Positions 34,515 through 44,547 are shown, counted from the stretch's first letter. The stretch: 64,000 nt of DNA from Flavobacteriales bacterium (GCA_018609055.1 JABAYJ010000008.1:1-64000), one strand, 5' to 3'. Numbers and translations are program-made. The notes: generated by a model from the letters alone, not told the origin.

Positions 34515-35855
34515 ATGAAACATTTAATATATTTATTCCTCTTTGTTATAGTCTCCTGTACAGGTGCTAACAAGGTTGCATCTTCAGATTCTAATGAAAA
34601 TGATACTACTGCAGATATCGAAGATGAATATGCTGTAGAAGATTATGGAGTGTACCGAAACGAAACATTTGATAAAAATGTAAAAACAGTATGGCTGCAT
34701 AAAAAAAGTTGGAATATGAGTAATCCAGCTATTAATAAAGAAGAAAACGAAACCCTTAAAATATCCTTTGACAAACTAGGCCCAGACTTAGGTGACTATT
34801 ACTACACTATTATTCATTGTGATGCCGAATGGAAAAAATCTGATTTAATGCAGACTCAATACATTCAAGGATTCTTTCAAGATTTTATCCAGAGTTTTAA
34901 ATTTTCATTTAACACCTATGAACAATACATTCATTATGAATTAGAGATTCCTAATAAGAATATGAGTTTCAAATTAACAGGAAACTACATTCTTAAAGTA
35001 TTTAGAGACAATGATCCTGAAGATGCTGTTTTTACTAGGCGTTTTCAAGTGTATGAAAATAAAATAATTACTCGCCCAGATGTTAAAAGACCTAGTAATA
35101 TTCAAGAAAGAAACTACAAACAAGAAGTTGATTTTGAATTGAACTTACAAGATGTTGTGATAAACGACATTAAACGAGATTTGAAAGTTGTAATACAACA
35201 GAATAATAGATGGGATAATGCAATTTATGGATTACAACCTTTATTCATAAGAGGTAATCAACTTATTTATGACTACAATAGTATGGAGAATGTATTTGAT
35301 GGTGGAAACGAATATAGATTCCTTGATACTAGAAACTTAAGATATAGAGGGCAAAAAGTACAACAAATATCTTTACAGAATAGATCTACAAATGTGTATT
35401 TATTTCCTGAAGAAAAAAGAAGGTTTAAGAACTACCTGTTTTTCGAAGATTTAGATGGAAAATTCATTGTTAAAAATCAATTTGCTGTTAATGATGCACT
35501 TGAAGCTGATTATGTACACGTTCATTTTGCATTAAACTACCCACAAGCATTAACTGATGGTGACATTTATGTATTTGGTGGACTTACAGATAATCTGTTT
35601 TTAGAAGATTTTAAAATGACCTATAATGTACTTGCAAAGCAATACGAAGTTGATGCTTTGATAAAGCAAGGGTATTATGATTATGTATTTATGTTCAAGA
35701 AACCACTAGAAGGAAAAGGTGATATTACCATGTTAGAAGGTGATCACTTTCAGACCGAGAACAGTTATACGATTACAACTTACTTAAGAAATCAATTGTG
35801 TGATTGTGATTTAATTATTGGTCATTCTACAATTAAATCTAATACAGGAAACTAA
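34515..35855 (+). CDS. T9SS Plug protein (DUF5103), lipoprotein
   Basis: A 446-residue protein with a lipoprotein signal (LIYLFLFVIVSC, Cys15) and an acidic linker. Two beta domains of the DUF5103/T9SS plug family follow: YYYTIIHCDAEWKKSDLMQT, QYIQGFFQDFIQSFKFSFNT, then EVDFELNLQDVVINDI, NNRWDNAIYG and the C-terminal YVFGGLTDNLF. In the T9SS translocon this protein plugs the SprA channel in the outer membrane. Its presence agrees with the five T9SS-sorted proteins in the window. Start 34515 is chosen over TTG 34497, which lies in the promoter. Its stop overlaps the next start (TAATG). Confidence 0.93.
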   Translation: MKHLIYLFLFVIVSCTGANKVASSDSNENDTTADIEDEYAVEDYGVYRNETFDKNVKTVWLHKKSWNMSNPAINKEENETLKISFDKLGPDLGDYYYTIIHCDAEWKKSDLMQTQYIQGFFQDFIQSFKFSFNTYEQYIHYELEIPNKNMSFKLTGNYILKVFRDNDPEDAVFTRRFQVYENKIITRPDVKRPSNIQERNYKQEVDFELNLQDVVINDIKRDLKVVIQQNNRWDNAIYGLQPLFIRGNQLIYDYNSMENVFDGGNEYRFLDTRNLRYRGQKVQQISLQNRSTNVYLFPEEKRRFKNYLFFEDLDGKFIVKNQFAVNDALEADYVHVHFALNYPQALTDGDIYVFGGLTDNLFLEDFKMTYNVLAKQYEVDALIKQGYYDYVFMFKKPLEGKGDITMLEGDHFQTENSYTITTYLRNQLCDCDLIIGHSTIKSNTGN

Positions 35856-36283
35856 TGGAAATAAAAATAATTCCCCATTACAGCAAGGATTACTGGAAAT
35901 GTGTAAGACTTAGAGATAAAATATTGAGAGAACCTATTAATCTCATGTTTTCTGAAGAAGAACTATATCTTGAAAATGACCAAATTCATGTTGGTTGTTT
36001 CGAAGGAGAAAAAGTAACGGGATGCTTTTCATTTGTAAAAATTAATTCTGATATACTTAAGATGAGACAAGTATGTGTAGATTCTGATAAGCAAAGAAAT
36101 GGAATTGGTGGAGAAATGATGACTTTTTCGGAAAAGTGGGCAAAAGAAAATGGCTATTCAAAAATTGAATGCCATGCCAGAGAATCTGCGGTTGCTTATT
36201 ATGAAAAACACGGATATAAGACAGAAGGTAAATTATTTAGCGAAGTTAGTATTCCTCATTTAAAAATGAAAAAATCACTTTAA
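35855..36283 (+). CDS. GNAT-family N-acetyltransferase
   Basis: A 142-residue GNAT acetyltransferase. The central strand MRQVCVDSDKQRNGIGGEMM contains the acetyl-CoA pyrophosphate-binding loop QRNGIGG. A second conserved part is IECHARESAVAYYEKHGYK. The acceptor substrate is not predictable. Its start overlaps the Plug stop by one base (TAATG), so the two are co-translated; a link to T9SS is not otherwise supported. Soluble and cytoplasmic. The stop is 92 bases before the aldehyde dehydrogenase gene, which has its own promoter-like box. Confidence 0.92.
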   Translation: MEIKIIPHYSKDYWKCVRLRDKILREPINLMFSEEELYLENDQIHVGCFEGEKVTGCFSFVKINSDILKMRQVCVDSDKQRNGIGGEMMTFSEKWAKENGYSKIECHARESAVAYYEKHGYKTEGKLFSEVSIPHLKMKKSL

Positions 36284-36339
36284 CTATAGTATCGGTTAAA
36301 ATTTTAACCTTCTCACTATACATTGACTTCATAAAAATG

Positions 36340-36347
36340 TACCTTTG
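36340..36347 (+). promoter_or_regulatory. -7 promoter box of the aldehyde dehydrogenase gene
   Basis: TACCTTTG fits TAnnTTTG and lies 28 bases upstream of the ATG. A TTGAC lies 14 bases further upstream, closer than the usual -33 spacing. Confidence 0.45.
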
Positions 36348-36375
36348 TATTAATTAGAAACAAAAAGAAAAAAAC

Positions 36376-37920
36376 ATGGCAGGAACTGCACTAAATCTAG
36401 ATTTTTTAGCTGAATTAGGCTTGAAAGATATAAATGATGGAACTTCTACTGGAGTTAATAACTTCTCTAACGGAGAATTAATAGAGTCATACTCACCAGT
36501 TGATGGTCAGTTGATTGGAAAAGTAAAAGCAACTACCAAAGAGAATTACGAAAGAGTAATAAAGGCAGCAGAAGAAGCTTATAAAGATTGGAGAATTGTT
36601 CCTTCACCAAAGAGAGGAGAAATTGTAAGACAATTTGGAGAAAAACTTAGGAAATACAAAGAGCCATTAGGGAAACTAGTTTCTTATGAAATGGGTAAAT
36701 CTTTGCAAGAAGGTTACGGAGAAGTACAAGAAATGATTGATATCTGTGACTTTGCAGTAGGATTATCAAGACAATTGAATGGATCTACACTTCACAGTGA
36801 AAGACCATTACACAGAATGTACGATCAGTATCACCCAATAGGAATTGTTGGGATTATTTCAGCATTTAACTTCCCAGTTGCAGTTTGGGCATGGAATACA
36901 GCATTAGCATGGATTTGTGGAGATGTTTGTGTTTGGAAACCAAGTGAAAAAGCACCAATGTGTGGAGTTGCTTGCCAAAACATAATGGCTGAAGTATTAA
37001 AAGAAAATGATTTACCAGAAGGAATTTGCGGATTAGTAAACGGAGATTACAAAGTAGGTGAAATAATGACTAAAGATCACAGAGTTCCATTAATTTCTGC
37101 TACAGGAAGTACAAGAATGGGAAGGATTGTAGGGGCTACAGTTGCTGAAAGATTTGGAACATCATTATTAGAATTAGGAGGAAATAATGCGATTATTATT
37201 ACGCCAAGTGCAGATTTGGAAATGACAATTGTTGGAGCATTATTTGGAGCTGTAGGAACTGCAGGACAAAGATGTACTTCTACTCGTAGATTAATCATTC
37301 ATGATACTATGTACGATACTGTAAAAGAGAAATTAGCTGCTGCTTACGGACAAATTAAAATTGGAAACCCATTGGACGAAAGCAACCACATGGGACCACT
37401 TATTGATAAAGATGCAGTGAATACTTACTTAGCTGCTATTGAAAGTGCAAAAGCAGAAGGAGGAAAAGTAGTTGTAGAAGGTGGAGTGCTTGAAGGAGAA
37501 GGATACGAAACTGGATGTTACGTGAAGCCTTGTATCATTGAAGCTGAAAACTCAATGGACATAGTTCAATCGGAGACATTTGCTCCTATCTTGTATTTAT
37601 TAAAATACTCTGGAGAATTGGAAAATGCAATTGAACAACAAAATGGTGTTGCACAAGGGTTATCTTCTTCTATAATGACAAACAACATGAGAGAAAGTGA
37701 ATTATTCTTATCTCACAAAGGGAGTGATTGTGGAATTGCCAATGTAAATATTGGAACTTCAGGAGCTGAAATTGGTGGAGCATTTGGTGGAGAAAAAGAA
37801 ACTGGAGGAGGAAGAGAATCAGGATCTGATGCTTGGAAAATCTACATGAGAAGACAAACGAACACAATTAATTACTCTACTGAATTGCCATTGGCACAGG
37901 GAATTAAGTTTGAGTTTTAA
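36376..37920 (+). CDS. ALDH7-type aldehyde dehydrogenase (aminoadipate-semialdehyde type)
   Basis: A 514-residue NAD(P)-dependent aldehyde dehydrogenase. Conserved parts: IISAFNFPVAVWAWNTALA and VWKPSEKAP (cofactor site), SATGSTRMG, catalytic Glu266 in LLELGGNN, nucleophile Cys300 in GTAGQRCTSTRR, and the end FGGEKETGGGRESGSDAW. The last motif and overall similarity point to the ALDH7 (antiquitin/AmaB) family, which oxidises alpha-aminoadipate semialdehyde in lysine breakdown. The substrate here is inferred from family. It is monocistronic, with a promoter box upstream and a shared terminator downstream. Confidence 0.95.
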   Translation: MAGTALNLDFLAELGLKDINDGTSTGVNNFSNGELIESYSPVDGQLIGKVKATTKENYERVIKAAEEAYKDWRIVPSPKRGEIVRQFGEKLRKYKEPLGKLVSYEMGKSLQEGYGEVQEMIDICDFAVGLSRQLNGSTLHSERPLHRMYDQYHPIGIVGIISAFNFPVAVWAWNTALAWICGDVCVWKPSEKAPMCGVACQNIMAEVLKENDLPEGICGLVNGDYKVGEIMTKDHRVPLISATGSTRMGRIVGATVAERFGTSLLELGGNNAIIITPSADLEMTIVGALFGAVGTAGQRCTSTRRLIIHDTMYDTVKEKLAAAYGQIKIGNPLDESNHMGPLIDKDAVNTYLAAIESAKAEGGKVVVEGGVLEGEGYETGCYVKPCIIEAENSMDIVQSETFAPILYLLKYSGELENAIEQQNGVAQGLSSSIMTNNMRESELFLSHKGSDCGIANVNIGTSGAEIGGAFGGEKETGGGRESGSDAWKIYMRRQTNTINYSTELPLAQGIKFEF

Positions 37921-37940
37921 AAATATTAACTAGAAACTAA

Positions 37941-37974
37941 AAAAACCTCAATCATTCATTTGATTGAGGTTTTT
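37941..37974. terminator. Bidirectional terminator between convergent genes
   Basis: AAAAACCTCAATCA / TGATTGAGGTTTTT stem (37941-37954, 37961-37974), loop TTCATT, A-run on the left and T-run on the right. It serves both the dehydrogenase gene and the convergent minus-strand gene, whose stop codon lies at its edge. Confidence 0.9.
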
Positions 37975-37975
37975 T

Positions 37976-39586
37976 TTATTGAACAATAACTTTCTGAGCA
38001 ATTCTACTCGCATCACCAAAAATTAACTCAATAACATAAACTCCAGGTTTTAAATTAGACTCCAATACATTTCCATTGAAGCTTGATACTGAGATTACTT
38101 TTTTACCTGATAAATCAGAAATTGACATTGATGTATTAGATAGATTTGAAGAAAAACGAATTTGACCATTATAAGCTGGATTCAATACATAAGGTGTTAT
38201 TCTCTCTAATTCATTGATATCAATATAAATATAACACGAATCTGTCATAGTATTAATATTCTCAATTGTTCCTGATTTTGACAGGGTTTTCCCAATAAAA
38301 GCAGGGTAAGAAGTTGGATATTTAGTTGCCCTAAAAATTCCATTGAATGTTACTGAATCGAACTGATTAAAAATAGAAATTCCAACAGGATTTTTGTATG
38401 TCCAAACGTTTTTACCACTTTTAGAGATCTCAGTAATTTGCCCTTTTGAAGTTTCACAAATAAGTAAGTTACCATCTTTAGTAGATTGAACTCCAGATTT
38501 GTTTTTCTCATAAAAAACATTTCCTAAAATTGAATCACTCCAAGAAAAATCAAAGCTAATTGGATCATAAATATTTACTGTTTTAGTATAGTTAATCCCT
38601 AAAATAGATGGGATTAGTACATTTACTGAACTTTGATTATAATTAGTATCAATACTGTTATTAAACACAGAGATTTTTCCTCCATCTGCATATCCAGAAT
38701 CTATCCATTTTGCATCATGTTGCAAAAATAATTTTTGGTCTAGAATAGTTCCTCTTTTATATACAGCTGGATTTCCCCATCTCCAAATGAAGTCTCCTCC
38801 TTTTCCAGAAACACCTCCAGAGTGACCACTAGCTTGAGCTGTTGTAGTACTGTGGTCAATTATCATTATTTCATTTAAATGCCTTGCAGAGAGAAGAATT
38901 TGGTCCAAATAAGGATTGTAATCAATTGAATTACAATGTGTGTAATCTACTAATTGATTGTTTTCATAATTTAAATCTAAAAGCTCAGGATGATTAAGAA
39001 CGTTTCCATAGTTGGCTTTGCTACTATCAAAATCCTGAATTAGATGGTCAAAATATGTCCAGTCCCAAACTATAATTGCAGAATCAGTTCCAATTGGTTG
39101 GATTTCAATAATTCTATCTAAAAAAAAGTTAGCTGCTACTTTAGACGAATCTCTACCGTTTTGAATAATTACAGAATCAGTATAATTATCTTTTAAAAGA
39201 AGTAAAATATTTCCATTAGGAAGATGTTCTATATCATGATGTTGCCTCACATTCAAACTGTTTTTTAAAACTTTCCAAACCAAATTATCGTTCCAATCTC
39301 TTATTTCAATATAACTTCTTCCAACTCTTAAAAGATTCCCATTCTCTAATAAATAGCATGTTTGAGCTGGTCTTTCAGTGAAGTTCCATTGATTTATTAT
39401 TTCCCCGCAATTATTAATTAAATATGCGTCTGTATTCTGATCTGGAGTAAATAAAGTATATCCTTCAGAAACAGAATCAGTTTTGTGAAGTACCCCTACT
39501 GTATTATTTTGACATAACCCAACTTGTATTGTAAAACAGAAAAAAGCACCTATAAATATTAATTTTTGTAAAAACATATCTCGCAT
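37976..39586 (-). CDS. Arylsulfotransferase-like T9SS-sorted protein
   Basis: A 536-residue exported protein (signal LIFIGAFFCFTIQVGLCQ). The main domain has the repeated blade pattern of arylsulfotransferase (ASST) family proteins: YTLFTPDQNTDAYLINNCG, TCYLLENGNLLRVGRS, RQHHDIEHLPNGNILLLLKD, LICETSKGQITEISKSGKNV. A T9SS sorting domain ends it (GQIRFSSNLSN to VIVQ, atypical because it lacks the PNP motif). ASST enzymes move sulfate between phenols, but many family members in Bacteroidota are uncharacterised. The HHDIEH stretch could hold the catalytic His. The start could be the Met at 39586 or 39577. Confidence 0.87.
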   Translation of the reverse strand: MRDMFLQKLIFIGAFFCFTIQVGLCQNNTVGVLHKTDSVSEGYTLFTPDQNTDAYLINNCGEIINQWNFTERPAQTCYLLENGNLLRVGRSYIEIRDWNDNLVWKVLKNSLNVRQHHDIEHLPNGNILLLLKDNYTDSVIIQNGRDSSKVAANFFLDRIIEIQPIGTDSAIIVWDWTYFDHLIQDFDSSKANYGNVLNHPELLDLNYENNQLVDYTHCNSIDYNPYLDQILLSARHLNEIMIIDHSTTTAQASGHSGGVSGKGGDFIWRWGNPAVYKRGTILDQKLFLQHDAKWIDSGYADGGKISVFNNSIDTNYNQSSVNVLIPSILGINYTKTVNIYDPISFDFSWSDSILGNVFYEKNKSGVQSTKDGNLLICETSKGQITEISKSGKNVWTYKNPVGISIFNQFDSVTFNGIFRATKYPTSYPAFIGKTLSKSGTIENINTMTDSCYIYIDINELERITPYVLNPAYNGQIRFSSNLSNTSMSISDLSGKKVISVSSFNGNVLESNLKPGVYVIELIFGDASRIAQKVIVQ

Positions 39587-39696
39587 TTATTCAATCCTAG
39601 CCAAATATACTAAATACTCGATTGAAATTAATTGAATATAAACTCGGAATTTAAAATCTATATATTGATTGGATTTATTATTACTAATTTAGAACC

Positions 39697-40107
39697 ATGA
39701 AAACAATAGGAATTGATATCGATAAGAAAAAGGCAATTTGTGTAGCTCTTGAAAAAGACAATGATGGAAACTTCCATAACATAACTGGATCTAAAAAATA
39801 TTTTGAGGTAACTGATGATAGAGATGCTAATGAATTGAGAGATTTTATGAGTCAGCTCCACTCCTATTTTGATTCTATAAACCCTGATAAAATGGCTATT
39901 GTGACTCGCCAAACTAAAGGAAGGTTTTCGGCTTCTCCGTTTTCTTTTAAGCTAGAAGGATTGATTCAATTATACTCAAAAGAGATTGAATTCATTACTC
40001 CACAAGCTCTTACCTCTTATTATAAAAAAAACGAATTAAAACTTCAACCAGATTTCTCCTACCAAGAAAAGGCAATGAAATTGGCCGACTTTTTAGTAAA
40101 TAAATAG
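39697..40107 (+). CDS. Small protein, possibly DUF3010 (RNase H-like fold)
   Basis: A 136-residue soluble protein opening with MKTIGIDIDKKKAICVAL, an Asp-containing beta hairpin typical of RNase H/actin-like folds. A KMAIVTRQTKGRFSASPFSF region and a C-terminal helix follow. I think it is DUF3010-like, but I cannot confirm this by eye. The lone Asp pair near the N-terminus is not enough to claim nuclease activity. It stands alone between a divergent gene and a TonB-dependent receptor. Confidence 0.75.
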   Translation: MKTIGIDIDKKKAICVALEKDNDGNFHNITGSKKYFEVTDDRDANELRDFMSQLHSYFDSINPDKMAIVTRQTKGRFSASPFSFKLEGLIQLYSKEIEFITPQALTSYYKKNELKLQPDFSYQEKAMKLADFLVNK

Positions 40108-40138
40108 TTAAAACTATCTCAAATTAATAAATCTTGTT

Positions 40139-40146
40139 TAACTTTG
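40139..40146 (+). promoter_or_regulatory. -7 promoter box of the TonB-dependent receptor gene
   Basis: TAACTTTG matches TAnnTTTG exactly and lies 27 bases before the start codon. Confidence 0.5.
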
Positions 40147-40173
40147 TTTATATATTGTTAAACAAAAAAATAA

Positions 40174-42609
40174 ATGAAGTATATACTTTCTACTCTCCTG
40201 CTAATAAGCACTTTGTTAGTGAATGGACAAAACAAAGGAATAATAAAAGGAACCGTAAAAGACAAAAACACTCAGGAATTATTGGGTTTTGTTAATGTTT
40301 TAGTTGAAGGAACTGATTATGGAACTACAACCGATTTTGACGGAAACTACCGATTAGAAATACCAACAGGAACTTATAATTTAAGAGTTTCATTTGTTGG
40401 TTATCAAACAGAAACTAAGTTTAACATTGAATTAAACTCAGGAAACGCTCAAATCATAAACTTCGAATTAAGCCAAGGAACAGAACTTGATGAGTTTGAA
40501 GTTGCTTACGACAGAGAAAAAGAGGTTTCTACTACTGACATGGTTACTCCGCTTTCGGTTCAGCAATTAACTGCTCAAGAAATACGATCTAATCCTGGAG
40601 GAAACTTTGATGTTTCTAAAGTAGTACAAACGCTTCCTGGTGTTGGTGGTTCTGCTGGTGGTGGTGGAAGAAACGACATTACAATTAGAGGTGGTGCTCC
40701 AAATGAAAACGTGTATTATTTAGATGGAATAGAAATTCCAGTAATCAATCACTTTCAAACTCAAGGTTCGTCTGGAGGTGCTCAAGGAATACTTAATGTT
40801 TCATTTATTGAAGAATTAAAACTCTCCTCTTCTGCATTTGATGCTAGGTATGACAATGCTTTAGCATCTACTTTTGTAATCAAACAAAGAGATGGAAATA
40901 ACGAAAAGCTTTCAGGAAATGTAAGAACAAGTTTAACAGAAAGTTCATTTACTCTTGAAGGTCCTTTAAGTAAGGACAAGAAAACAGTGTTTTTAGCTTC
41001 TGCTAGAACAAGTTACCTAGATTTATTATTTACACTCATCGATTTACCAATAAGACCTAACTTTTCTGATTTTCAGTACAAAGTAACTCGCCAAATTGAT
41101 AGTAAAACAACTTTTACAGCTCTTGGAGTTGGAGCAATTGATAGATTTAAGTTTGCCGAAACTGCAAATGAAACTCCCGAAAACACTTACTTAAGAGGTT
41201 CACTTCCATTTATCAACCAATGGAATTACACAACTGGTTTTGCCTATAAAAAATTGGTGAATGATGGTTATTATAACATCACATTAAGTAGAAACATGTT
41301 CGATAATCAATTGGACCAATTTGAGGGAGCACAAAACGATCAAGAAGAGTTTAGAAACTTGGGACTTAATTCTCAAGAAATTGAAAACAAGTTTCGTTTT
41401 GACATGAATAAATTCCAAAATGGATTTAAATACTCCTATGGAGTTATGGGGCAATACGTAAAATACAATACGAGTATTTATAATAAACTATCGAGCGAAA
41501 TAACTGATAGTACTGGAAACGTTATTCAACCAGAGGTAATACTAAACTTTGGAAGTGCAATTGATTTCTTTAAATACGGAGTTTTTGGAGCTGTTTCTAA
41601 AAATTTCTTTCAAGATAGATTATTAGTATCTGCTGGAATACGTTCGGATATGAACTCATTTACCGATAACGGAAACAATCCTTTAAGCACACTTTCTCCA
41701 AGAGTAAGCTTCTCTTACCAATTGACAGATAAGGTTGATTTAACTGCATCTATCGGTAGCTATTACAAGATTCCTACGTACACATCTTTAGGGTTTCAGG
41801 ATAATACGGGTTCATTTGTAAACAGAGGAATGGAATACATCCAATCCAATCATTATGTTTTGGGAGGACAGTATATCCCAAATAGCGGATTAAGAATAAC
41901 TGTAGAAGGGTTTTACAAACAATATAACAACTACCCAGTTTCTATTGCAAATGGTTCTTCACTTGCAAACCAAGGAACACAATTTGGTTCTATAGGAAGC
42001 GAAGCAGTATCGAGTACTGGAAAAGGACAAACTTATGGTGCTGAGTTATTTATACAACAAAAACTGGTTAAAAATCTATTCTATGTTGTGAGTTATACTT
42101 ACGTAAGAAGTTTATTTTCTGGATTAAATGGCGAATTAGTTGCTTCGGCTTGGGATAACCAACATTTAGTATCTGGTACATTAGGTTACAACTTCAATAA
42201 AAACTGGAAAGTGGGAGCTAAATACCGATTTGCTGGTGGTGTTCCTTACACCCCTTTTGATGAAGCTGCATCACGAAGAAACTTTCCTACTTTAGGACAA
42301 GGAAGCCTTGATTTTAATAGATTAAACGAGGTTAGATTAGATAACTTTAGCCAATTCGACTTGAGAGTAGACAAAATTGTAAACTTCAAAAAAGTAAGTA
42401 TTGATTTTTATATCGATATCCAAAACCTATTTTTAACTGAACAAGAAACTCCTCCATATTACACATTTAAAAGAAATGATGACAATACTGGATTTGAAAC
42501 TACTGATGGACAAGCTTTACAGCAAGATGGATCAAACGGAATACCTGTATTAATCGAAAATAGATCGGCAACAGTTACTCCAACTTTAGGAATAATATTC
42601 GAATTTTAA
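40174..42609 (+). CDS. TonB-dependent receptor with carboxypeptidase-regulatory domain
   Basis: An 811-residue outer-membrane receptor. Signal peptide (ILSTLLLISTLLVNGQ); CarboxypepD_reg-like domain at ~22-105 (GTVKDKNTQELLGFVNVLVE, YQTETKF); plug at ~120-230 (TITIRG-like NDITIRGGAPNENVYYLDG, IPVINHF); then a long beta-barrel ending ATVTPTLGIIFEF with terminal Phe. The substrate is not evident, and there is no SusD partner, so it is not a typical glycan receptor. Its own promoter box lies upstream. The stop overlaps the convergent SelO stop by 4 bases. Confidence 0.92.
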   Translation: MKYILSTLLLISTLLVNGQNKGIIKGTVKDKNTQELLGFVNVLVEGTDYGTTTDFDGNYRLEIPTGTYNLRVSFVGYQTETKFNIELNSGNAQIINFELSQGTELDEFEVAYDREKEVSTTDMVTPLSVQQLTAQEIRSNPGGNFDVSKVVQTLPGVGGSAGGGGRNDITIRGGAPNENVYYLDGIEIPVINHFQTQGSSGGAQGILNVSFIEELKLSSSAFDARYDNALASTFVIKQRDGNNEKLSGNVRTSLTESSFTLEGPLSKDKKTVFLASARTSYLDLLFTLIDLPIRPNFSDFQYKVTRQIDSKTTFTALGVGAIDRFKFAETANETPENTYLRGSLPFINQWNYTTGFAYKKLVNDGYYNITLSRNMFDNQLDQFEGAQNDQEEFRNLGLNSQEIENKFRFDMNKFQNGFKYSYGVMGQYVKYNTSIYNKLSSEITDSTGNVIQPEVILNFGSAIDFFKYGVFGAVSKNFFQDRLLVSAGIRSDMNSFTDNGNNPLSTLSPRVSFSYQLTDKVDLTASIGSYYKIPTYTSLGFQDNTGSFVNRGMEYIQSNHYVLGGQYIPNSGLRITVEGFYKQYNNYPVSIANGSSLANQGTQFGSIGSEAVSSTGKGQTYGAELFIQQKLVKNLFYVVSYTYVRSLFSGLNGELVASAWDNQHLVSGTLGYNFNKNWKVGAKYRFAGGVPYTPFDEAASRRNFPTLGQGSLDFNRLNEVRLDNFSQFDLRVDKIVNFKKVSIDFYIDIQNLFLTEQETPPYYTFKRNDDNTGFETTDGQALQQDGSNGIPVLIENRSATVTPTLGIIFEF

Positions 42610-44165
42610 GAACTACACGAAAGCATAGAACAACCAACTTTATCGTTAGCCCATTCTGGTCGCTTTGCATACCATTTGTTATGCTCTGGTTGGTTATCGT
42701 AAGGATTTTGAAGCAATTGATATAACTCATCAATTAACTCATAGTTTCCATTCTCGGCAGCTTCAATTGCTAGCTGAGCCATGTAATTTCTTAAAACGTA
42801 TTTAGGATTAACTGCATTCATCTTTACAGAACGAGCTTCTTTATCCATATTTTCAGAATCAACTAGGGCTTGATATGATTCATACCAACTCATCCAGCAC
42901 TTTTTGTGAAGCTTCAATTCCTTTTTCTTTAAGTAGGTTGTAGCTTTTAAAATATGCCAAAATTTCTCTGGAGTTTCTTTAGATAATTCTCTGTAAAACA
43001 AAGTCATATCAATTTCACTATGCGTTAAATTCTTTTCTAGTTTAGCTGTAAACTCTTCTGTAACTTTCTCTGTTTGGTACAACCCTAATTTATGACAACT
43101 CATTTCGTGATACTCTTTAGTAAACGTATCCTGAAAATCATCTAAAATTGATTGTAAAGGCTCAGTTTCCTCTATTAAAGGATAAAAAGCATTTGCCAAT
43201 TGCATCAAATTCCATTGTGCTACCGAAGCTTGATTTCCAAATCTATATCTTCTGTGTTGAGCATCTGTTGTATTAGGCGTCCAACCAGGATTAAAATCTT
43301 CTAACCAACCATAAGGACCGTAATCAATAGTTAATCCAAGTATAGACATGTTATCGGTATTCATTACACCATGCACAAAACCTACTCTTTGCCAATCCAG
43401 AATCATTTTTCTGGTTCTATCAGATACCTCTTGTATAAACTTAATGTAGGTTTCCTTACTTGGTTCTCCAAGTTCAGGATAATGATGCTTAATCGTGTAA
43501 TTAGCAAGTTTTGTTAGGTTCTCTTTATCTTGGCGAGAAGCCAGAATCTCGAAACTTCCAAAGCGGATAAAACTTGGTGCTACTCTACAAACTACTGCTC
43601 CTTGCTCCTCCTGCACATTTCCGTTATACAACATATCTCGAGGAACAAAATCTCCTGTAGTAGCCAAAGACATTGCACGAGTTGTAGGAATACCCAAAGT
43701 ACTCATTGCTTCACTACATAAATATTCTCTTATTGATGATCTCAAAACGGCCAATCCATCTGCAGTTCTTGAGTATGGAGTTGGTCCAGCTCCTTTTAAC
43801 TGAAATTTTATTGGTTTTCCATCTTTCTCAGTCTCAGCAATGTTAATTGCTCTTCCGTCACCTAATTGTCCTGCCCAGTGCCCAAATTGATGGCCACCAT
43901 AGCACATTGCATAGGATTTAAAGTTATTGTAAGGTTTTTTTCCACTAAAAACTGCTGTAAACTCTTCTTGATTTTTAACTTCCACCCCTATCTCTTTCAG
44001 TAATTTACTAGAAAAATGAACCAGTTTAGGATTAGAAGGTTCTAAAGTCTTTACATAAGAAAAGCAAGCGTCTGGAACCTGTCGGGAAGAGTTCTCCTCA
44101 TTTTTATCAGCTGCTAATTCGGCTGAGAAACTAGGCGCTAAAGGCAAGTCTAAAATGTGAGTCAT
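42606..44165 (-). CDS. selO: Protein adenylyltransferase SelO (YdiU)
   Basis: A 519-residue pseudokinase-fold enzyme that AMPylates proteins. Family motifs: YGGHQFGHWAGQLGDGRA, KGAGPTPYSRTADGLAVLRS, REYLCSEAM, FGSFEILA, the metal-binding region HGVMNTDNMS and DYGPYGWLEDF. The end is SMLSCSS, where the Cys occupies the position of selenocysteine in animal SelO. Cytoplasmic; linked to redox stress in E. coli. Its stop overlaps the convergent receptor gene. Length is normal for the family. Confidence 0.96.
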   Translation of the reverse strand: MTHILDLPLAPSFSAELAADKNEENSSRQVPDACFSYVKTLEPSNPKLVHFSSKLLKEIGVEVKNQEEFTAVFSGKKPYNNFKSYAMCYGGHQFGHWAGQLGDGRAINIAETEKDGKPIKFQLKGAGPTPYSRTADGLAVLRSSIREYLCSEAMSTLGIPTTRAMSLATTGDFVPRDMLYNGNVQEEQGAVVCRVAPSFIRFGSFEILASRQDKENLTKLANYTIKHHYPELGEPSKETYIKFIQEVSDRTRKMILDWQRVGFVHGVMNTDNMSILGLTIDYGPYGWLEDFNPGWTPNTTDAQHRRYRFGNQASVAQWNLMQLANAFYPLIEETEPLQSILDDFQDTFTKEYHEMSCHKLGLYQTEKVTEEFTAKLEKNLTHSEIDMTLFYRELSKETPEKFWHILKATTYLKKKELKLHKKCWMSWYESYQALVDSENMDKEARSVKMNAVNPKYVLRNYMAQLAIEAAENGNYELIDELYQLLQNPYDNQPEHNKWYAKRPEWANDKVGCSMLSCSS

Positions 44166-44261
44166 GTTATTATTTAGTGGTAAAAGACAAATATAAATTT
44201 GTTTTTATAAAGATGCATGAAAAAACTAATTGTAATAGTTAGTGTTTTGTTAAAATCGAAA

Positions 44262-44546
44262 TCACTCTTTTTTGCTAAACAATTTCAAAGAAAATCTACC
44301 AAATAGCAAAAACAGAATAAGTACAAACAAACCGCCAATTACAAATCCATTCTGCAGTATAGCCTCATAGCTATAATTCACTAGTAATAATATAATTACT
44401 ATCACAAACTGAAGTAATCCATAAGCAATATTCCCTTTTGGACTATAGCCAAAAAGACCCAAATAATGAGTCTTTGTTATTCCAAAAATGAAATGGGCTA
44501 AGGCATTCACAATGAATGCTCCTATTAAAAAATCTACTAAATTCAT
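44262..44546 (-). CDS. Small integral membrane protein
   Basis: A 94-residue protein with three predicted membrane helices (FLIGAFIVNALAHFIFGI; AYGLLQFVIVIILLLVNY; GFVIGGLFVLILFLLFG) and a basic C-terminus. No family motif is recognised beyond general similarity to small uncharacterised membrane proteins. It begins one base after the NYN-domain gene ends, so they are co-transcribed. Confidence 0.8.
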   Translation of the reverse strand: MNLVDFLIGAFIVNALAHFIFGITKTHYLGLFGYSPKGNIAYGLLQFVIVIILLLVNYSYEAILQNGFVIGGLFVLILFLLFGRFSLKLFSKKE

Positions 44547-44547
44547 G

